A stretch of DNA of 52,377 bases, from assembly GCA_002399405.1 (NCBI GenBank), contig DHDP01000008.1:1-52377 (forward strand), written 5' to 3'. The position numbers and the translations under genes were made by a program. The notes under the pieces were generated by a model, which did not search any database, was not told where the DNA came from, and was given only the letters and a program-made list of their open reading frames with translations. This document shows, one piece after another, positions 16,724 to 25,858 of the stretch; positions within the stretch are counted from its first letter, which is position 1, and each line of letters starts with the position of its first letter. The DNA is from Treponema sp. UBA4873. GTDB lineage: Bacteria > Spirochaetota > Spirochaetia > Treponematales > Treponemataceae.

Positions 16724-17292
16724 ATGCGCTCCTTTGTCCGATAATAATAACTGCCGTATTCCGTGCCGTCGTGTCCCTTCAACGGCTGTTCCGTCAGACG
16801 GAATCCTGCCTGTTCCAACGCCCGCCTCCGTCCGGCAGCTGCCGGTACCGCTTTTGTCGCAATCATGCTGCAGCCGAACAATTCGTATGCAGGTGCAAGT
16901 ATCAGCTGTATGATTCCGGTGATTATTTCCTGCGTTTCGTACCGGCTGCCCAGGTCGAGCCGGAGCAGGCCGCAGTCCGTAAAAAAGTCATCGCTGTCCC
17001 GACGGAATAATTCTATCGTTCCGGCGGCCTTTCCGGTTGATTTGTCTATGATTGTCCACCGTACGAACCATCTGCTGCGGTAGGAATCTTCCCAGAACGC
17101 GGCAGCCTGTTTCATACGTTCTATTGTCCGGTAGTAAAAATCATCTCCGTTGCAGTTGTCGCTGTTGAACAGCGGGACTGCACGCGGGTCGGAATAAACG
17201 GAAAGTAAATCTTCCGCATCTGTTTCCTGTATAAGCCTGAGCCGGAACATGTCGTTTTCAAAAACAGGACATTCTGCATATACATCTTTCAT
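16720..17292 (-). CDS. GNAT-family N-acetyltransferase
   Basis: A 190-residue protein of the RimJ/RimL-like GNAT type: ENDMFRLRLIQETDAEDLLSVYSDPRAVPLFNSD at the start, a W..I-K-GKAAGTIELF core strand, LRLDLGSRYETQEIITGIIQL where acetyl-CoA binds, and a closing GRRRALEQAGFRLTEQPLKGHDGTEYGSYYY. It would acetylate an amine using acetyl-CoA; the substrate is unknown. The ATG at 17292 is supported by a GAGGTG SD. An ACTCTG-ATTA-CAGAGT inverted repeat lies 10-25 bp upstream. The gene starts 66 bp after the WYL regulator stop. Confidence 0.85.
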   Translation of the reverse strand: MKDVYAECPVFENDMFRLRLIQETDAEDLLSVYSDPRAVPLFNSDNCNGDDFYYRTIERMKQAAAFWEDSYRSRWFVRWTIIDKSTGKAAGTIELFRRDSDDFFTDCGLLRLDLGSRYETQEIITGIIQLILAPAYELFGCSMIATKAVPAAAGRRRALEQAGFRLTEQPLKGHDGTEYGSYYYRTKERI

Positions 17293-17301
17293 ACGCACCT
17301 C

Positions 17302-17317
17302 ACTCTGATTACAGAGT
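17302..17317. promoter_or_regulatory. Inverted repeat in front of the GNAT gene
   Basis: ACTCTG at 17302-17307 and CAGAGT at 17312-17317 form perfect 6-bp arms with loop ATTA. A TATACT lies directly upstream on the minus strand. It may be an operator, possibly for the adjacent WYL regulator. This is inference from position only. Confidence 0.35.
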
Positions 17318-17357
17318 ATACTGCACAATGTACGACAGCTGTATGTCATACATACAT

Positions 17358-18329
17358 TCAATCGCTCCTGTTTTGATACAATGCCGTCAGTGCCGCGCAG
17401 TCGTTCCGTATCCGCTCGATAAGTTCCGGCGGTTCCAGCACGCGTACTTTTGTTCCGAATCCGAGCAGCGTACAGTACCAGTAATACTCTTCTTCGGGAA
17501 AGGCTGCCGAGAGCATAAAACTGCCGTCGGGATATTCTTCTGTAACGGTTCCGTGCAGGTATTCAAGGCACTTCATTTTTATAGACGCCTCCCCGCGGAG
17601 TTTTAGTTCGATGTATTTCCGTGTATCCTGCTGTTCGTCAAGTCCGCGGCGTACTTTTTCAGCGTCGTGTTTTTTTGTTAATGGAGTGCGGGTTATGTGC
17701 ACGTTCTGCATTCGTATGAGTTTGAACATGCAGTATGCCTGTTTCCGTTCGTACCATGCAATCAGATACCATGCATACCACTTGAATACGGCGAATACCG
17801 GATCGACGGTATGCAGTTTTGTTTCGTCTGCTGAATTGGTGTACAGAAATTCGAGCTGCATCCCTTTCCGCACGGCGTCGCGTATGACGGAAATAGTGCT
17901 GCTTATGCCCGGATTCTCAAGGGCGATGCTCAAATCGAGCTGCAATTCCGTTCCGGGGGAGTGTGCGTCCGTTGCCGCGTTTTTTCTGTCCGAATCAGCG
18001 TATATTTCCGACGCAGCCTGTACTTTTTCGAGTACGCCTGCCGCGCTTCTGTCGCCTGATACCGACACGAGTGCCTGCAGCGCCGTTACGATATACTGAT
18101 AGTCGGACTGATTCACCGTCTGTTTTTCAAGATGAAACGTATCCAGTATTTCATATCCGCCGTCCGCACCGTATTCTGCCGCTACGGGGATGCCTGCGAG
18201 GCAAAGCGACTCGATGTCGCGCTGGATTGTCCGTACGGAAACCTCGAATTGCCGGGCCAGCGCGGACGCGCTTGTTTTTTCGTGATTGAGCAGATAGATG
18301 GTGACTGCGAGCAGGCGGTCGATTTTCAT
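17358..18329 (-). CDS. HTH-WYL domain transcriptional regulator (YafY/DeoR-like)
   Basis: The 323-residue protein starts with a winged HTH (KIDRLLAVTIYLLNHEKTSASALARQFEVSVRTIQRDIESL, residues about 1-45). A WYL ligand-sensing domain follows (near 165-230; the WYL position reads WYAWYLIAWYERK) and then a WCX-like tail with YYWYCTLLGFGTKVRVLEP. WYL proteins regulate genes in response to nucleic acids or small ligands. The ATG at 18329 is preferred to one eight codons upstream because homologues begin KIDRLL. It is the first gene of the minus-strand group leading to GNAT, DJ-1 and GyrI-like genes, its probable targets. Confidence 0.87.
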   Translation of the reverse strand: MKIDRLLAVTIYLLNHEKTSASALARQFEVSVRTIQRDIESLCLAGIPVAAEYGADGGYEILDTFHLEKQTVNQSDYQYIVTALQALVSVSGDRSAAGVLEKVQAASEIYADSDRKNAATDAHSPGTELQLDLSIALENPGISSTISVIRDAVRKGMQLEFLYTNSADETKLHTVDPVFAVFKWYAWYLIAWYERKQAYCMFKLIRMQNVHITRTPLTKKHDAEKVRRGLDEQQDTRKYIELKLRGEASIKMKCLEYLHGTVTEEYPDGSFMLSAAFPEEEYYWYCTLLGFGTKVRVLEPPELIERIRNDCAALTALYQNRSD

Positions 18330-18443
18330 ACGGCTATGCGCCTTTTTCCGCAAGCATGAAGAACCGGGGGAAACACCTCCGCAGTTCTTTTCTGTCCGAT
18401 ATAGTCGTTATCCATACCGTCAGTATATATTCTGTGGTGGATT

Positions 18444-19925
18444 ATGAAAATACTTTTGAATATAATGATGAATATGAACTTTTCTGTGAAACGGTTGCTT
18501 CCGTTTATTGTATCTGTATCATTCTGCTCCGCTCTGCCGTCTCAGGGGGCGGCGTCTTTGCAGACGGCGTCCCGGGAAACGGCGTCCGTTTCTGTCGTCA
18601 GATTCGCTGCGGATCCGCGCATTCCCGGCGAGGCTGTCACAGGCGGGGTAATGGATGCGGAACTGTTTGCCCGCACCGCGCTTATAGCGTCAGGCGCTTC
18701 GGAGGAGGAGATTCCCCTGCTGCTTGAAAAGCTGCACGAGGCGTATGCGGCAGCGGCTCCGCAGATTTCCGAAGGCGGTGACGCCGCCGGCCGCGCGGAA
18801 AAGGCGCTTTCATTACTGTATGAAAATCTTCTTTCGTCGTATTCCGACACGCAGACGCGCGTGGATACCGCGATTACCTCCGGCGTTTACAACTGCGTGT
18901 CGTCCGGCATTCTGTTCATGTATTTTATGAAACGCCAGGGGATTCCTGTCGTTGCGGTGGAAACGCCGCTTCATGCGTTCTGCACGGTGAGTACCGGAGG
19001 ACGGAACATCGACGTGGAAACGACGAATCCGTACGGATTTGATCCGGGCGTGAAAAAAGAGCTGTCGTCAGGTTCGTCGCCGCGGAAAAAATACGTGACG
19101 GTTCCGGCGAAGAATTATGCGAACCGCCGCAACGTCGACGACCGCCGCATTATTTCGCTTATTTACAACAACCGTATGTCGATGCTGCAGCAGCAGAAGA
19201 AAGATTACGAAACAATAGGACTCGCCGTCGACGCGGTGAAGCTTCAGGACAATTCATCCCTGTCGCTTACGACGTTTTTTCAGTGCGTGTATAACGCTGC
19301 GGTCGATTGCACTGACAAAGGAAAAGATGAGGACGGTCTTGCGCTCGTGGCACAGGCGGAGGAACTGTTCGGCGATTCGCCTGTGTACCACTCATATGCG
19401 TCTGCTGCTGTCGGCAATATCCTCAACAGGTACATGAAAGATAATGATTATGACGGTTCGTTCGCCGTTCTGGAAAAATACCGGCCCCGGCTTGATGAAG
19501 GCGATTACAGGGACATGTACGAAGGGACACTCGTAAACAGCCTGAACTACGCCGTGTCGACTCAGCCGCTTACCGAAGCGCTCGCGCTGATTACCCGAAA
19601 TAAACCGGCACTTCCCGAAAACGAATACGTAAAGCTTGCGGCCTTTGCGTATTCGAACGCAGCCGCGAATATAGCGGATACCGGCGCATGGCTTGATGCT
19701 GCGGCGCTGCTCGAACGTGGACTGCAGGCGCTCCCGGATGCCGGCGTGCTCGCAAATCAGCGCAGCATATACCGCAGAAATTACGCTGCGGAAGTGCATA
19801 ACAGAGCCGCCACTCTGTACAACTCGGGCGACAGGCAGGGCGCACTTAATGCCGTACAGCAGGGACTTTTGCAGGTAAGCGACAGCGCAGTGCTGCAGAA
19901 TGATTTGAAACGCCTTCAGCAGTAG
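18444..19925 (+). CDS. Exported transglutaminase-like/TPR protein
   Basis: A 493-residue protein with an N-terminal hydrophobic stretch (RLLPFIVSVSFCSALPSQGAAS, residues about 17-38), probably a signal peptide. Residues about 110-215 resemble the SirB1-type transglutaminase-like fold: YENLLSSYSDTQTRVDTAITSGVYNCVSSGILFMYFMKRQGIPV, then ETPLHAFCTV, with the Cys of YNC and the His of PLHAF as a potential catalytic pair. Residues 270-493 look like degenerate tetratricopeptide repeats. Such proteins may be peptidase-like or serve as protein scaffolds in the periplasm. A weak GTGG SD precedes the ATG. It does not clearly belong to a neighbouring operon. Confidence 0.65.
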   Translation: MKILLNIMMNMNFSVKRLLPFIVSVSFCSALPSQGAASLQTASRETASVSVVRFAADPRIPGEAVTGGVMDAELFARTALIASGASEEEIPLLLEKLHEAYAAAAPQISEGGDAAGRAEKALSLLYENLLSSYSDTQTRVDTAITSGVYNCVSSGILFMYFMKRQGIPVVAVETPLHAFCTVSTGGRNIDVETTNPYGFDPGVKKELSSGSSPRKKYVTVPAKNYANRRNVDDRRIISLIYNNRMSMLQQQKKDYETIGLAVDAVKLQDNSSLSLTTFFQCVYNAAVDCTDKGKDEDGLALVAQAEELFGDSPVYHSYASAAVGNILNRYMKDNDYDGSFAVLEKYRPRLDEGDYRDMYEGTLVNSLNYAVSTQPLTEALALITRNKPALPENEYVKLAAFAYSNAAANIADTGAWLDAAALLERGLQALPDAGVLANQRSIYRRNYAAEVHNRAATLYNSGDRQGALNAVQQGLLQVSDSAVLQNDLKRLQQ

Positions 19926-19956
19926 CACCGCAAATTCAGCAGTCCGTCCCGGAAAT

Positions 19957-20895
19957 TTACGGGACAGCCCCGTTCCTGCCCTGAAGAACATCGTGCGCGT
20001 CGAACCAGCGCTCCATTGCGTTGCGGACAACGTGTTTGTCAGCAGTCCACAACGGTGCAATGAGAAGGCGTTTCGCGCCGTCGCCCGTAAGCCTGTGTAC
20101 TACGATGTTTTCCGGCAGCAGTTCAATCGCACGGGATATTATATCGAAATATTCTTCCATTTCCATACAGCGGAATCTTCCGGCTCCGTATTCTTCTGCA
20201 AGTGCCGTTCCCCGCAGTACGTAAAGAACGGTGATTTTTATCCCGTCTGTACCTGCCCGTACCGAATGACGTACTGTTTCAAGCATATCCGCGTCGTTCT
20301 CTCCGGGCAGCCCGAAAATAACGTGCGTGACGACGTGTATCGACGGATTGGCATTGTGTATTCTGCGTACCGCGTCGTCATATGCGCTGTTCTCATATCC
20401 GCGGCGTATGTACCGGGCTGTGTGTTCGTTCGTTGTCTGCAGTCCGAGTTCAATCGTAACGAACGTCGTGCTGCACAGCGATGCGATGCGGTTCAATATG
20501 CCGCCGTCGAGACAGTCAGGACGCGTTGCGATTGAAATGCCTGCAATGTCAGGGGCGGCAATCGCCTCGCGGTATTCTGCTTCAAGCGCCGCCGGATCGC
20601 CGTACGTATTCGTAAAGTTCTGGAAATAGGCAATGTATCTGCCGTTTCTGTTTTTCTGCTGTACGAGCAGTTTTGCCCGTGCAATCTGCTGTGCAACGGA
20701 CAGCCCGCGCGGTGCCGCGAAATCCCCCGATCCCGCGGCGGAGCAGAAAATGCATCCGCCCGTTCCTTTTGTTCCGTCGCGTGTGGGGCAGGTGCAGCCT
20801 GCATCGATGGAAAGCTTGTATATTTTTGCACCGAATTTCCGCCTGTAGAAGTCCGATACAGACTGATAATGCTTACACGGCATTTTCTGCTGCAA
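19957..20895 (-). CDS. Radical SAM protein of the YhcC (TIGR01212) type
   Basis: A 312-residue radical SAM enzyme. The iron-sulfur motif reads CPTRDGTKGTGGCIFC, with cysteines at 36, 48 and 51 and the long spacing characteristic of this family. AYFQNFTNTYG, SIATRPDCLD, VTIELGLQTTNEHTARYIRRGY and HVIFGLPGE are further family marks. The reaction is unknown; relatives are sometimes linked to tRNA modification. Its start overlaps the 3' end of the MATE gene by 23 bp, so it is translated from the same mRNA. A second in-frame ATG at 20883 is also possible. Confidence 0.9.
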   Translation of the reverse strand: MQQKMPCKHYQSVSDFYRRKFGAKIYKLSIDAGCTCPTRDGTKGTGGCIFCSAAGSGDFAAPRGLSVAQQIARAKLLVQQKNRNGRYIAYFQNFTNTYGDPAALEAEYREAIAAPDIAGISIATRPDCLDGGILNRIASLCSTTFVTIELGLQTTNEHTARYIRRGYENSAYDDAVRRIHNANPSIHVVTHVIFGLPGENDADMLETVRHSVRAGTDGIKITVLYVLRGTALAEEYGAGRFRCMEMEEYFDIISRAIELLPENIVVHRLTGDGAKRLLIAPLWTADKHVVRNAMERWFDAHDVLQGRNGAVP

Positions 20896-22249
20896 GGTTT
20901 TTGAGCCAGCGCTCTTTTTTGAGCCATATCGAGGCGACTATAATTTTCTCAACGTCCGACAGTTTGACTATCGCATACATTGCCACAGGACCGAGCGCGG
21001 TGAACTTCGTGAGCAGGAACATTCCCGGCAGATAGATGAGGAAGTTTGCGGTAAGATCGACGATGACGCCCATTGTCGTGTCTCCTCCCGTGCGGGAGAC
21101 CGCGAACTGTGAGTTTGCAAGACACCAGAGCGGCATGTATGCAGCCGCCGTGAATACGAGTCCGCGCGAAACCGCACGTGCGGCCGTACTGAGATTGGCG
21201 TATACGAACGGTATGAGCAGAACGCTCGCGCATCCGAGCAGGCCGAAGAAAATGCCGAATATGACGGAGCCGTTTTCAATCCAGCTTTTCTGTTCACGTG
21301 CTTCTTCGAGTTTACCGGCTCCGAGCGTCGTTCCCATGATGACGCCGGTCGCGGTGAATATGCCCGAAAAGCTTATGAAAAAAAGATTCGCAATTGCGAA
21401 TCCCGCGGCCATCCCCGAAACGATTTCCGCTCCGCCTCTGCTGTTGTAAAGCGCGGTCGAAACTGTTTCCGATCCGACCCATGCCATTTCCGAGACTGCA
21501 ATCATCGCCGATTTTGCGAGAATCGTGCCGACGAGACTCAGTTTGACTTTGAATATGTCGCGTACGTGCGTGAAGAAATCGGGACGCTTTACGTTGATGT
21601 ATACAATAAACGTGATTACTTCCACTGCACGTGCGATGATTGTGGCGATTGCGGCGCCCGTTACTTCAAGTCTCGGTGCGCCGAAATTTCCGTAAATGAG
21701 AATATAATTCCCGATTGTGTTGATTAACGTCGCGACGACGGAGATGATGAGCGGAATGCGCACTTCCCCCGTTTCCCGCAGGGACGAAGTGATTGCGGTC
21801 GTTATGACCATCGGAATCCACGTCCATGCGATGACGCGTTCGTATGCCGCCGCTTCCGCGACTATTGCCGCCGCCGCAGAATTTCCGCGCACCATAAGAC
21901 CGAGCACCGGCGCGGGGTTTATCGCACAGAACGCCGTGAACGCAACAGCCGTTATGAGGCACACGATGAGTTTGTAACGGAACACCTGCTGCATGCCGTT
22001 TTTGTCGCGCGCGCCCTTATACTGCGACATGAATATGCCGCCGCCGTTGCAGAGTACGTTGTTCACAAGTACGAGAAATATGAAGTTTATCTGCCCTGCG
22101 ACGTTGACTCCCGACATTTTTATGTCGCCGAGTCCCGCAACCATAAAATTATCGATGAGCGATACGAGATTCTGAATTAACAGCTGGGCCATTACGGGCA
22201 GCGCGATGGCAAGCGCTCTTTTATAGAAGGACGGTGTACCGAATTTCAT
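20873..22249 (-). CDS. MATE-family efflux transporter
   Basis: A 458-residue, 12-helix Multidrug And Toxic compound Extrusion protein. The N-terminus shows family features (RALAIALPVMAQLLIQNLVSLIDNFMVAGLGDIKMSGVNVAGQ). The middle has repeated-half signals (VNRxFGAPRLEVTGAAIATIIAR region). It would pump cations or drugs out using a Na+ or H+ gradient. The ATG at 22249 is chosen because the sequence MKFGTPSFYKRALAIALPV fits the family start. Its leader CCGGGGTTATGAC closely matches that of the CPBP gene (CCGGGGTTATAC). A TTGCAC-17-TATTGT promoter is present just upstream. Confidence 0.92.
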   Translation of the reverse strand: MKFGTPSFYKRALAIALPVMAQLLIQNLVSLIDNFMVAGLGDIKMSGVNVAGQINFIFLVLVNNVLCNGGGIFMSQYKGARDKNGMQQVFRYKLIVCLITAVAFTAFCAINPAPVLGLMVRGNSAAAAIVAEAAAYERVIAWTWIPMVITTAITSSLRETGEVRIPLIISVVATLINTIGNYILIYGNFGAPRLEVTGAAIATIIARAVEVITFIVYINVKRPDFFTHVRDIFKVKLSLVGTILAKSAMIAVSEMAWVGSETVSTALYNSRGGAEIVSGMAAGFAIANLFFISFSGIFTATGVIMGTTLGAGKLEEAREQKSWIENGSVIFGIFFGLLGCASVLLIPFVYANLSTAARAVSRGLVFTAAAYMPLWCLANSQFAVSRTGGDTTMGVIVDLTANFLIYLPGMFLLTKFTALGPVAMYAIVKLSDVEKIIVASIWLKKERWLKNLAAENAV

Positions 22250-22320
22250 GTCATAACCCCGGATTTTGACAATACATGATATCGTGAATAAGTGCAATGA
22301 ACTCCGGCGTCAACAACTAT

Positions 22321-22349
22321 TTGCCTGTTCGTTTGAAATACTATATCTT
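22321..22349 (+). promoter_or_regulatory. Promoter of a predicted leaderless yitT mRNA
   Basis: TTGCCT at 22321-22326, a 17-nt spacer and TATCTT at 22344-22349 are followed after six bases by the ATG at 22356. There is no SD. Confidence 0.45.
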
Positions 22350-22355
22350 TATACT

Positions 22356-23249
22356 ATGCAGCAGGAAATCAGAACAATTTCGGAAAGAGCTCTCGGCGGT
22401 CTGGGTGTATACGTTAAGCGCATATTTCTGATATGCTGCGGGGCCCTGCTTATGGCTGTCAATATAAAGACGTTCGTCCGGGCCGGCAATCTGTTTCCCG
22501 GAGGATTTACGGGACTTGCACTGCTTATCCAGCGCGTCGCCGAACAGTATTTCTCGTTGAAAATTCCGTACAGCCCTATAGTTATTCTGCTGAATTCGGT
22601 GCCCGTCGTCATCAGCTTCAAATACATAGGCAGGCGGTTCACGCTGTACTCGTGCCTTATGATCGTACTTTCGTCCGTACTTACTGATATTCTGCCGGGA
22701 TTCAACATTACCCAGGACGTGCTTCTTGCCTCTGTGTTCGGCGGCCTGCTGAGTTCGGTTGCCGTATATCTCTGCCTGCTCGCCGGTGCGACGAGCGGAG
22801 GCACCGATTTTATCGCGATTTTCATCTCGGAAAAATTCGGTAAAGACGCATGGAACTATATTCTCATTTTCAACGCGGCCATTCTCTGTGCGGCGGGAAT
22901 CATGTTCGGCTGGAACCGCGCTCTGTATTCCATATTATTCCAGTTTACGTCGACGCAGATGCTGAATACCGTATACAAACGGTATCAGAAGGTGACGATG
23001 TTCGTCATCACCGACAAAGCTGCGGACGTTTACAAAGCGATTCACGACACGACGAACCACGATGCGACGCTCTTTACCGGGACTGGCTGCTACGGAAACA
23101 CCCGGCGGGATATGCTCTATTCCGTCGTCTCCGGCGACGACGTGCGCGCAGTGACAAAGAAAATCAAAGAAACCGATCCGCACGCTTTTATTAATATTGT
23201 ACATTCCCAGCAGATACTCGGAAAATTCTACGTACGTCCGAACGATTAA
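22356..23249 (+). CDS. YitT-family membrane protein
   Basis: The 297-residue protein has the YitT layout: five or six helices in the first 200 residues with ALLMAVNIKTFVRAGNLFPGGFTGLALLIQ and a second conserved loop LAGATSGGTDFIAIFISEK, then a cytosolic DUF2179 domain near the end (KVTMFVITDKAADVYKAIHDTTNHDATLFTGTGCYG, DVRAVTKKIKETDPHAFINIVH). The role of the family is unknown. The ATG at 22356 is preferred to one at 22266 because homologues start near here and a -10 box lies just upstream. It is divergent from the MATE gene. Confidence 0.88.
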   Translation: MQQEIRTISERALGGLGVYVKRIFLICCGALLMAVNIKTFVRAGNLFPGGFTGLALLIQRVAEQYFSLKIPYSPIVILLNSVPVVISFKYIGRRFTLYSCLMIVLSSVLTDILPGFNITQDVLLASVFGGLLSSVAVYLCLLAGATSGGTDFIAIFISEKFGKDAWNYILIFNAAILCAAGIMFGWNRALYSILFQFTSTQMLNTVYKRYQKVTMFVITDKAADVYKAIHDTTNHDATLFTGTGCYGNTRRDMLYSVVSGDDVRAVTKKIKETDPHAFINIVHSQQILGKFYVRPND

Positions 23250-23275
23250 GTGACGCGGTTTTACTATAAGCCGTA

Positions 23276-23303
23276 TTGATATTCCGGCAATCTGTGCTAT
23301 ACT
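23276..23303 (+). promoter_or_regulatory. Promoter of a predicted leaderless nfeD mRNA
   Basis: TTGATA at 23276-23281, a 16-nt spacer and TATACT at 23298-23303 are followed after seven bases by the ATG at 23311. No SD is seen. Confidence 0.6.
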
Positions 23304-23310
23304 AATCGGT

Positions 23311-23772
23311 ATGAATGATGCCGGTATGTGGATTTTGAATAATCTTCCCTGGTTCTGGGTCGGAGTGATGATTGTCTGCGTTGTCGTCGAATCCTTTACT
23401 CTGACCCTGACGACGCTCTGGTTTGCGTGCGGAGCGTTTATAACAATTTTTGTTTCAATGACTCCGCTGCCGTTCCGCTGGCAGGTGTTGATTTTCGTCG
23501 TTCTTTCCTGCGTGCTGCTCGTCCTTACCCGTCCGCTTCTCCTTAAAAAGATGCAGGGGCGGAAAGAAAACAGGACGAATGTCAATGCCGTTATCGGGCT
23601 GACTGTTCCGGTGACAAAGGCAATAACGCAGTTTGCAAAGGGGGAAGTAAAATGCAACGGGACTTACTGGCCTGCAGAAAGTAAGGACGGAAAGGAACTC
23701 GACGAGGGAACTGTCTGCAGAATAATAAGCGTGCGGGGCAATACGGTGACAGTTGAGGCTGTGGGAAAATAA
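23311..23772 (+). CDS. NfeD-like membrane protein (short form)
   Basis: A 153-residue protein with three hydrophobic segments at about 7-27, 33-51 and 58-75 and a C-terminal OB-fold of the NfeD type (AVIGLTVPVTKAITQFAKGEVKCNGTYWPAES to the end). Short NfeD proteins work with SPFH/band-7 proteins in membrane microdomains. The SPFH gene begins 22 bp after its stop, the classic pairing. Confidence 0.87.
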   Translation: MNDAGMWILNNLPWFWVGVMIVCVVVESFTLTLTTLWFACGAFITIFVSMTPLPFRWQVLIFVVLSCVLLVLTRPLLLKKMQGRKENRTNVNAVIGLTVPVTKAITQFAKGEVKCNGTYWPAESKDGKELDEGTVCRIISVRGNTVTVEAVGK

Positions 23773-23794
23773 TTATTTTCAGAAGGGGTGTGAA

Positions 23795-24706
23795 ATGTCC
23801 GTTTATGTAATCGTTGTTATTATAGTGATTGTGATGATACTCGTCATCGCCAATATCCGTATTATTCCGCAGTCTCAGGCTGCGGTTCTGGAACGGCTCG
23901 GCGCGTATATTTCGACGTGGAACACGGGTCTTCACGTAAAGGTTCCGTTTATCGACCGCGTCGCGAACAGAATGAGCCTTAAGGAAAAAGTACTCGACTT
24001 TCCGCCTCAGCCCGTCATCACGAAAGACAACGTCACGATGATGATAGATACCGTTATCTATTTTCAGATAACCGATCCGAAACTGTATACGTACGGCGTG
24101 GAAAACCCCATCAGCGCGCTTGAGAATCTGTCCGCGACGACGCTCCGCAACATAATCGGCGATCTTGAACTTGACGAGACGCTTACGAGCCGGGATGTCA
24201 TCAATACGAAGATGCGCAGCATACTCGACGAGGCGACCGACCCGTGGGGCATAAAGGTGAACAGGGTTGAGGTAAAAAATATTATTCCGCCCGAAGCAAT
24301 CAAAGAAGCGATGGAAAAACAGATGCGCGCCGAACGTGAGCGCCGCCAGCAGATACTTATTGCGGAAGGCCAGAAGCAGAGTGCGATTCTCGTTGCGGAA
24401 GGTCAGAAACAGTCCGTTATTCTTGCGGCCGAAGCGCAGAAGGAAGCTGCGATTCAAAAGGCGGAAGGCGAGGCACAGGCAATAATTGAAGTGCAGAAGG
24501 CGACCGCGCAGGGACTTCAGATGATAAAGGACGTGGCTGCCGACGAAGCGCTTATCAGACTGCGCAGCCTCGAAGCGTTCGAAAAGGCCGCGAACGGGCA
24601 GGCGACGAAGATCATTATTCCGTCGGATATTCAGAATCTGGCGGGAATCGTGACGAGTGTTGTTGAGATTGCAAAAGACACGAAATCCGCACCGGTAAAA
24701 AAATAG
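23795..24706 (+). CDS. SPFH/band-7 protein (paraslipin/QmcA-like)
   Basis: A 303-residue membrane-anchored protein. It has an N-terminal hydrophobic anchor (YVIVVIIVIVMILVIANI) and the SPFH domain: VPQSQAAVLERLG-type start (IIPQSQAAVLERLGAYISTWNTGLHVKVPFIDRV), VITKDNVTMMIDTVIYFQITDP, and the conserved RNIIGDLELDETLTSRDVIN. A charged coiled coil follows, with a near-repeat (AEGQKQSAILVAEGQKQS) near 190-205. Such proteins assemble into large rings that organise the membrane and steer membrane proteases. The ATG at 23795 has an AAGGGGTG SD. The NfeD gene upstream supports the call. Confidence 0.93.
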   Translation: MSVYVIVVIIVIVMILVIANIRIIPQSQAAVLERLGAYISTWNTGLHVKVPFIDRVANRMSLKEKVLDFPPQPVITKDNVTMMIDTVIYFQITDPKLYTYGVENPISALENLSATTLRNIIGDLELDETLTSRDVINTKMRSILDEATDPWGIKVNRVEVKNIIPPEAIKEAMEKQMRAERERRQQILIAEGQKQSAILVAEGQKQSVILAAEAQKEAAIQKAEGEAQAIIEVQKATAQGLQMIKDVAADEALIRLRSLEAFEKAANGQATKIIIPSDIQNLAGIVTSVVEIAKDTKSAPVKK

Positions 24707-24712
24707 TATATT
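24707..24712 (+). promoter_or_regulatory. -10 box just before the HD protein gene
   Basis: TATATT at 24707-24712 lies six bases before the ATG at 24719, as in the other leaderless candidates. No convincing -35 box is seen, so this is weaker than the others. Confidence 0.3.
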
Positions 24713-24718
24713 TTATTT

Positions 24719-25840
24719 ATGCCCAAAAATCAGTTCAGTGCACTTACGTGGGATGCAATGCTTACTATGCATCCTGCGGTTTTCGTGCCTTCCGTAGATG
24801 ATTATTACAGAATACTTTCGCCTGATTTTCCCGACTTTCTCCGCGATTATACGGAACTTCCTCTTCTGCGGAGGCTCGCGGGCGTAGGTCTTCTCTGCGG
24901 CACCGACTGGACTCCGCTGTACCGCAACCGGTTTTATTATTCCCGCCTCGACCACAGCACGGGCGTCGCGCTCATCATCTGGCATTTTACGCACGACAAA
25001 GCCCAGACGCTTGCAGGGCTGCTCCACGACGTTTCTTCGCCCGTTTTCAGTCATGTCGCTGATTTCAGAAAAGGCGACGCCCTTACGCAGGAAAGCACCG
25101 AAGACGCGAATATCCGCATGGTAAAAGACGACAAAGCGCTCCGTGCTCTGCTTGACCGGGACGGGCTCCCGGCTGAGCAGGTCGCGGACTACCACAAATA
25201 TCCCGTTGCCGACAACGAAGTGCCGCAGCTTTCGGCGGACCGTCTCGAGTATATGTTTCCGTCGGGCATGGCGCTCGAAGGCAGCTGGACGCTTGAAGAC
25301 GTCGCCACCGCGTATAACGACATAGTGCTTTGCCGCAGCGAAGACGGAAAACCGGAGCTCGGGTTCCGTACGCTGCATATTGCGGAAGACTACTGCCAAA
25401 GGTTCTGCAACACCGGGCACGTGCTCCAGCTCAACGAGAACAAACTTACGCTTCAGCTGCTTGCCGAAATTGTTAATAGAGCAATGAAACTGGGACTGCT
25501 CTCCGAAGACGACTGCTACACTCGCAGCGAGGCTGATGTGATAGGATTGTTCGATGCATATTCGGGAGATGAAGAATTTGAACGTCTGTTCCGCACGTTC
25601 CGTACAATGACGCATATAGAACATACGGACGAACCTCTCCCCGGTCATTTCTGCGTGTCGCTCAAAGTGAAACAGCGGTACATCAATCCGCTCGTCGTAT
25701 CGGGTGAAACTAAAACCGACGGATTATACGAAGCCCGTCGTCTCAGCGGCGTGTCCTCGTACGCCGCCGGAATTATCGGCGACTTCCTCTCGTATTCCGA
25801 TTCTCCCTACGGCTGTGTAAAACTTGTACTTTCCCTTTAG
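24719..25840 (+). CDS. HD-domain phosphohydrolase-like protein
   Basis: A 373-residue cytoplasmic protein with an HD superfamily metal site: RLDHSTGVALIIWHF near 78, then AGLLHDVSSPVFSHV near 99. The order H, HD and later D (LSADRLEYMF near 177) resembles dNTPase and related nucleotidases. It lacks the N-terminal dNTPase signature. It may be a phosphohydrolase; substrate unknown. It lies 12 bp after the SPFH gene but with its own -10 box and no SD. Confidence 0.72.
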   Translation: MPKNQFSALTWDAMLTMHPAVFVPSVDDYYRILSPDFPDFLRDYTELPLLRRLAGVGLLCGTDWTPLYRNRFYYSRLDHSTGVALIIWHFTHDKAQTLAGLLHDVSSPVFSHVADFRKGDALTQESTEDANIRMVKDDKALRALLDRDGLPAEQVADYHKYPVADNEVPQLSADRLEYMFPSGMALEGSWTLEDVATAYNDIVLCRSEDGKPELGFRTLHIAEDYCQRFCNTGHVLQLNENKLTLQLLAEIVNRAMKLGLLSEDDCYTRSEADVIGLFDAYSGDEEFERLFRTFRTMTHIEHTDEPLPGHFCVSLKVKQRYINPLVVSGETKTDGLYEARRLSGVSSYAAGIIGDFLSYSDSPYGCVKLVLSL

Positions 25841-25858
25841 TTTTGGAAACACCGGTAA

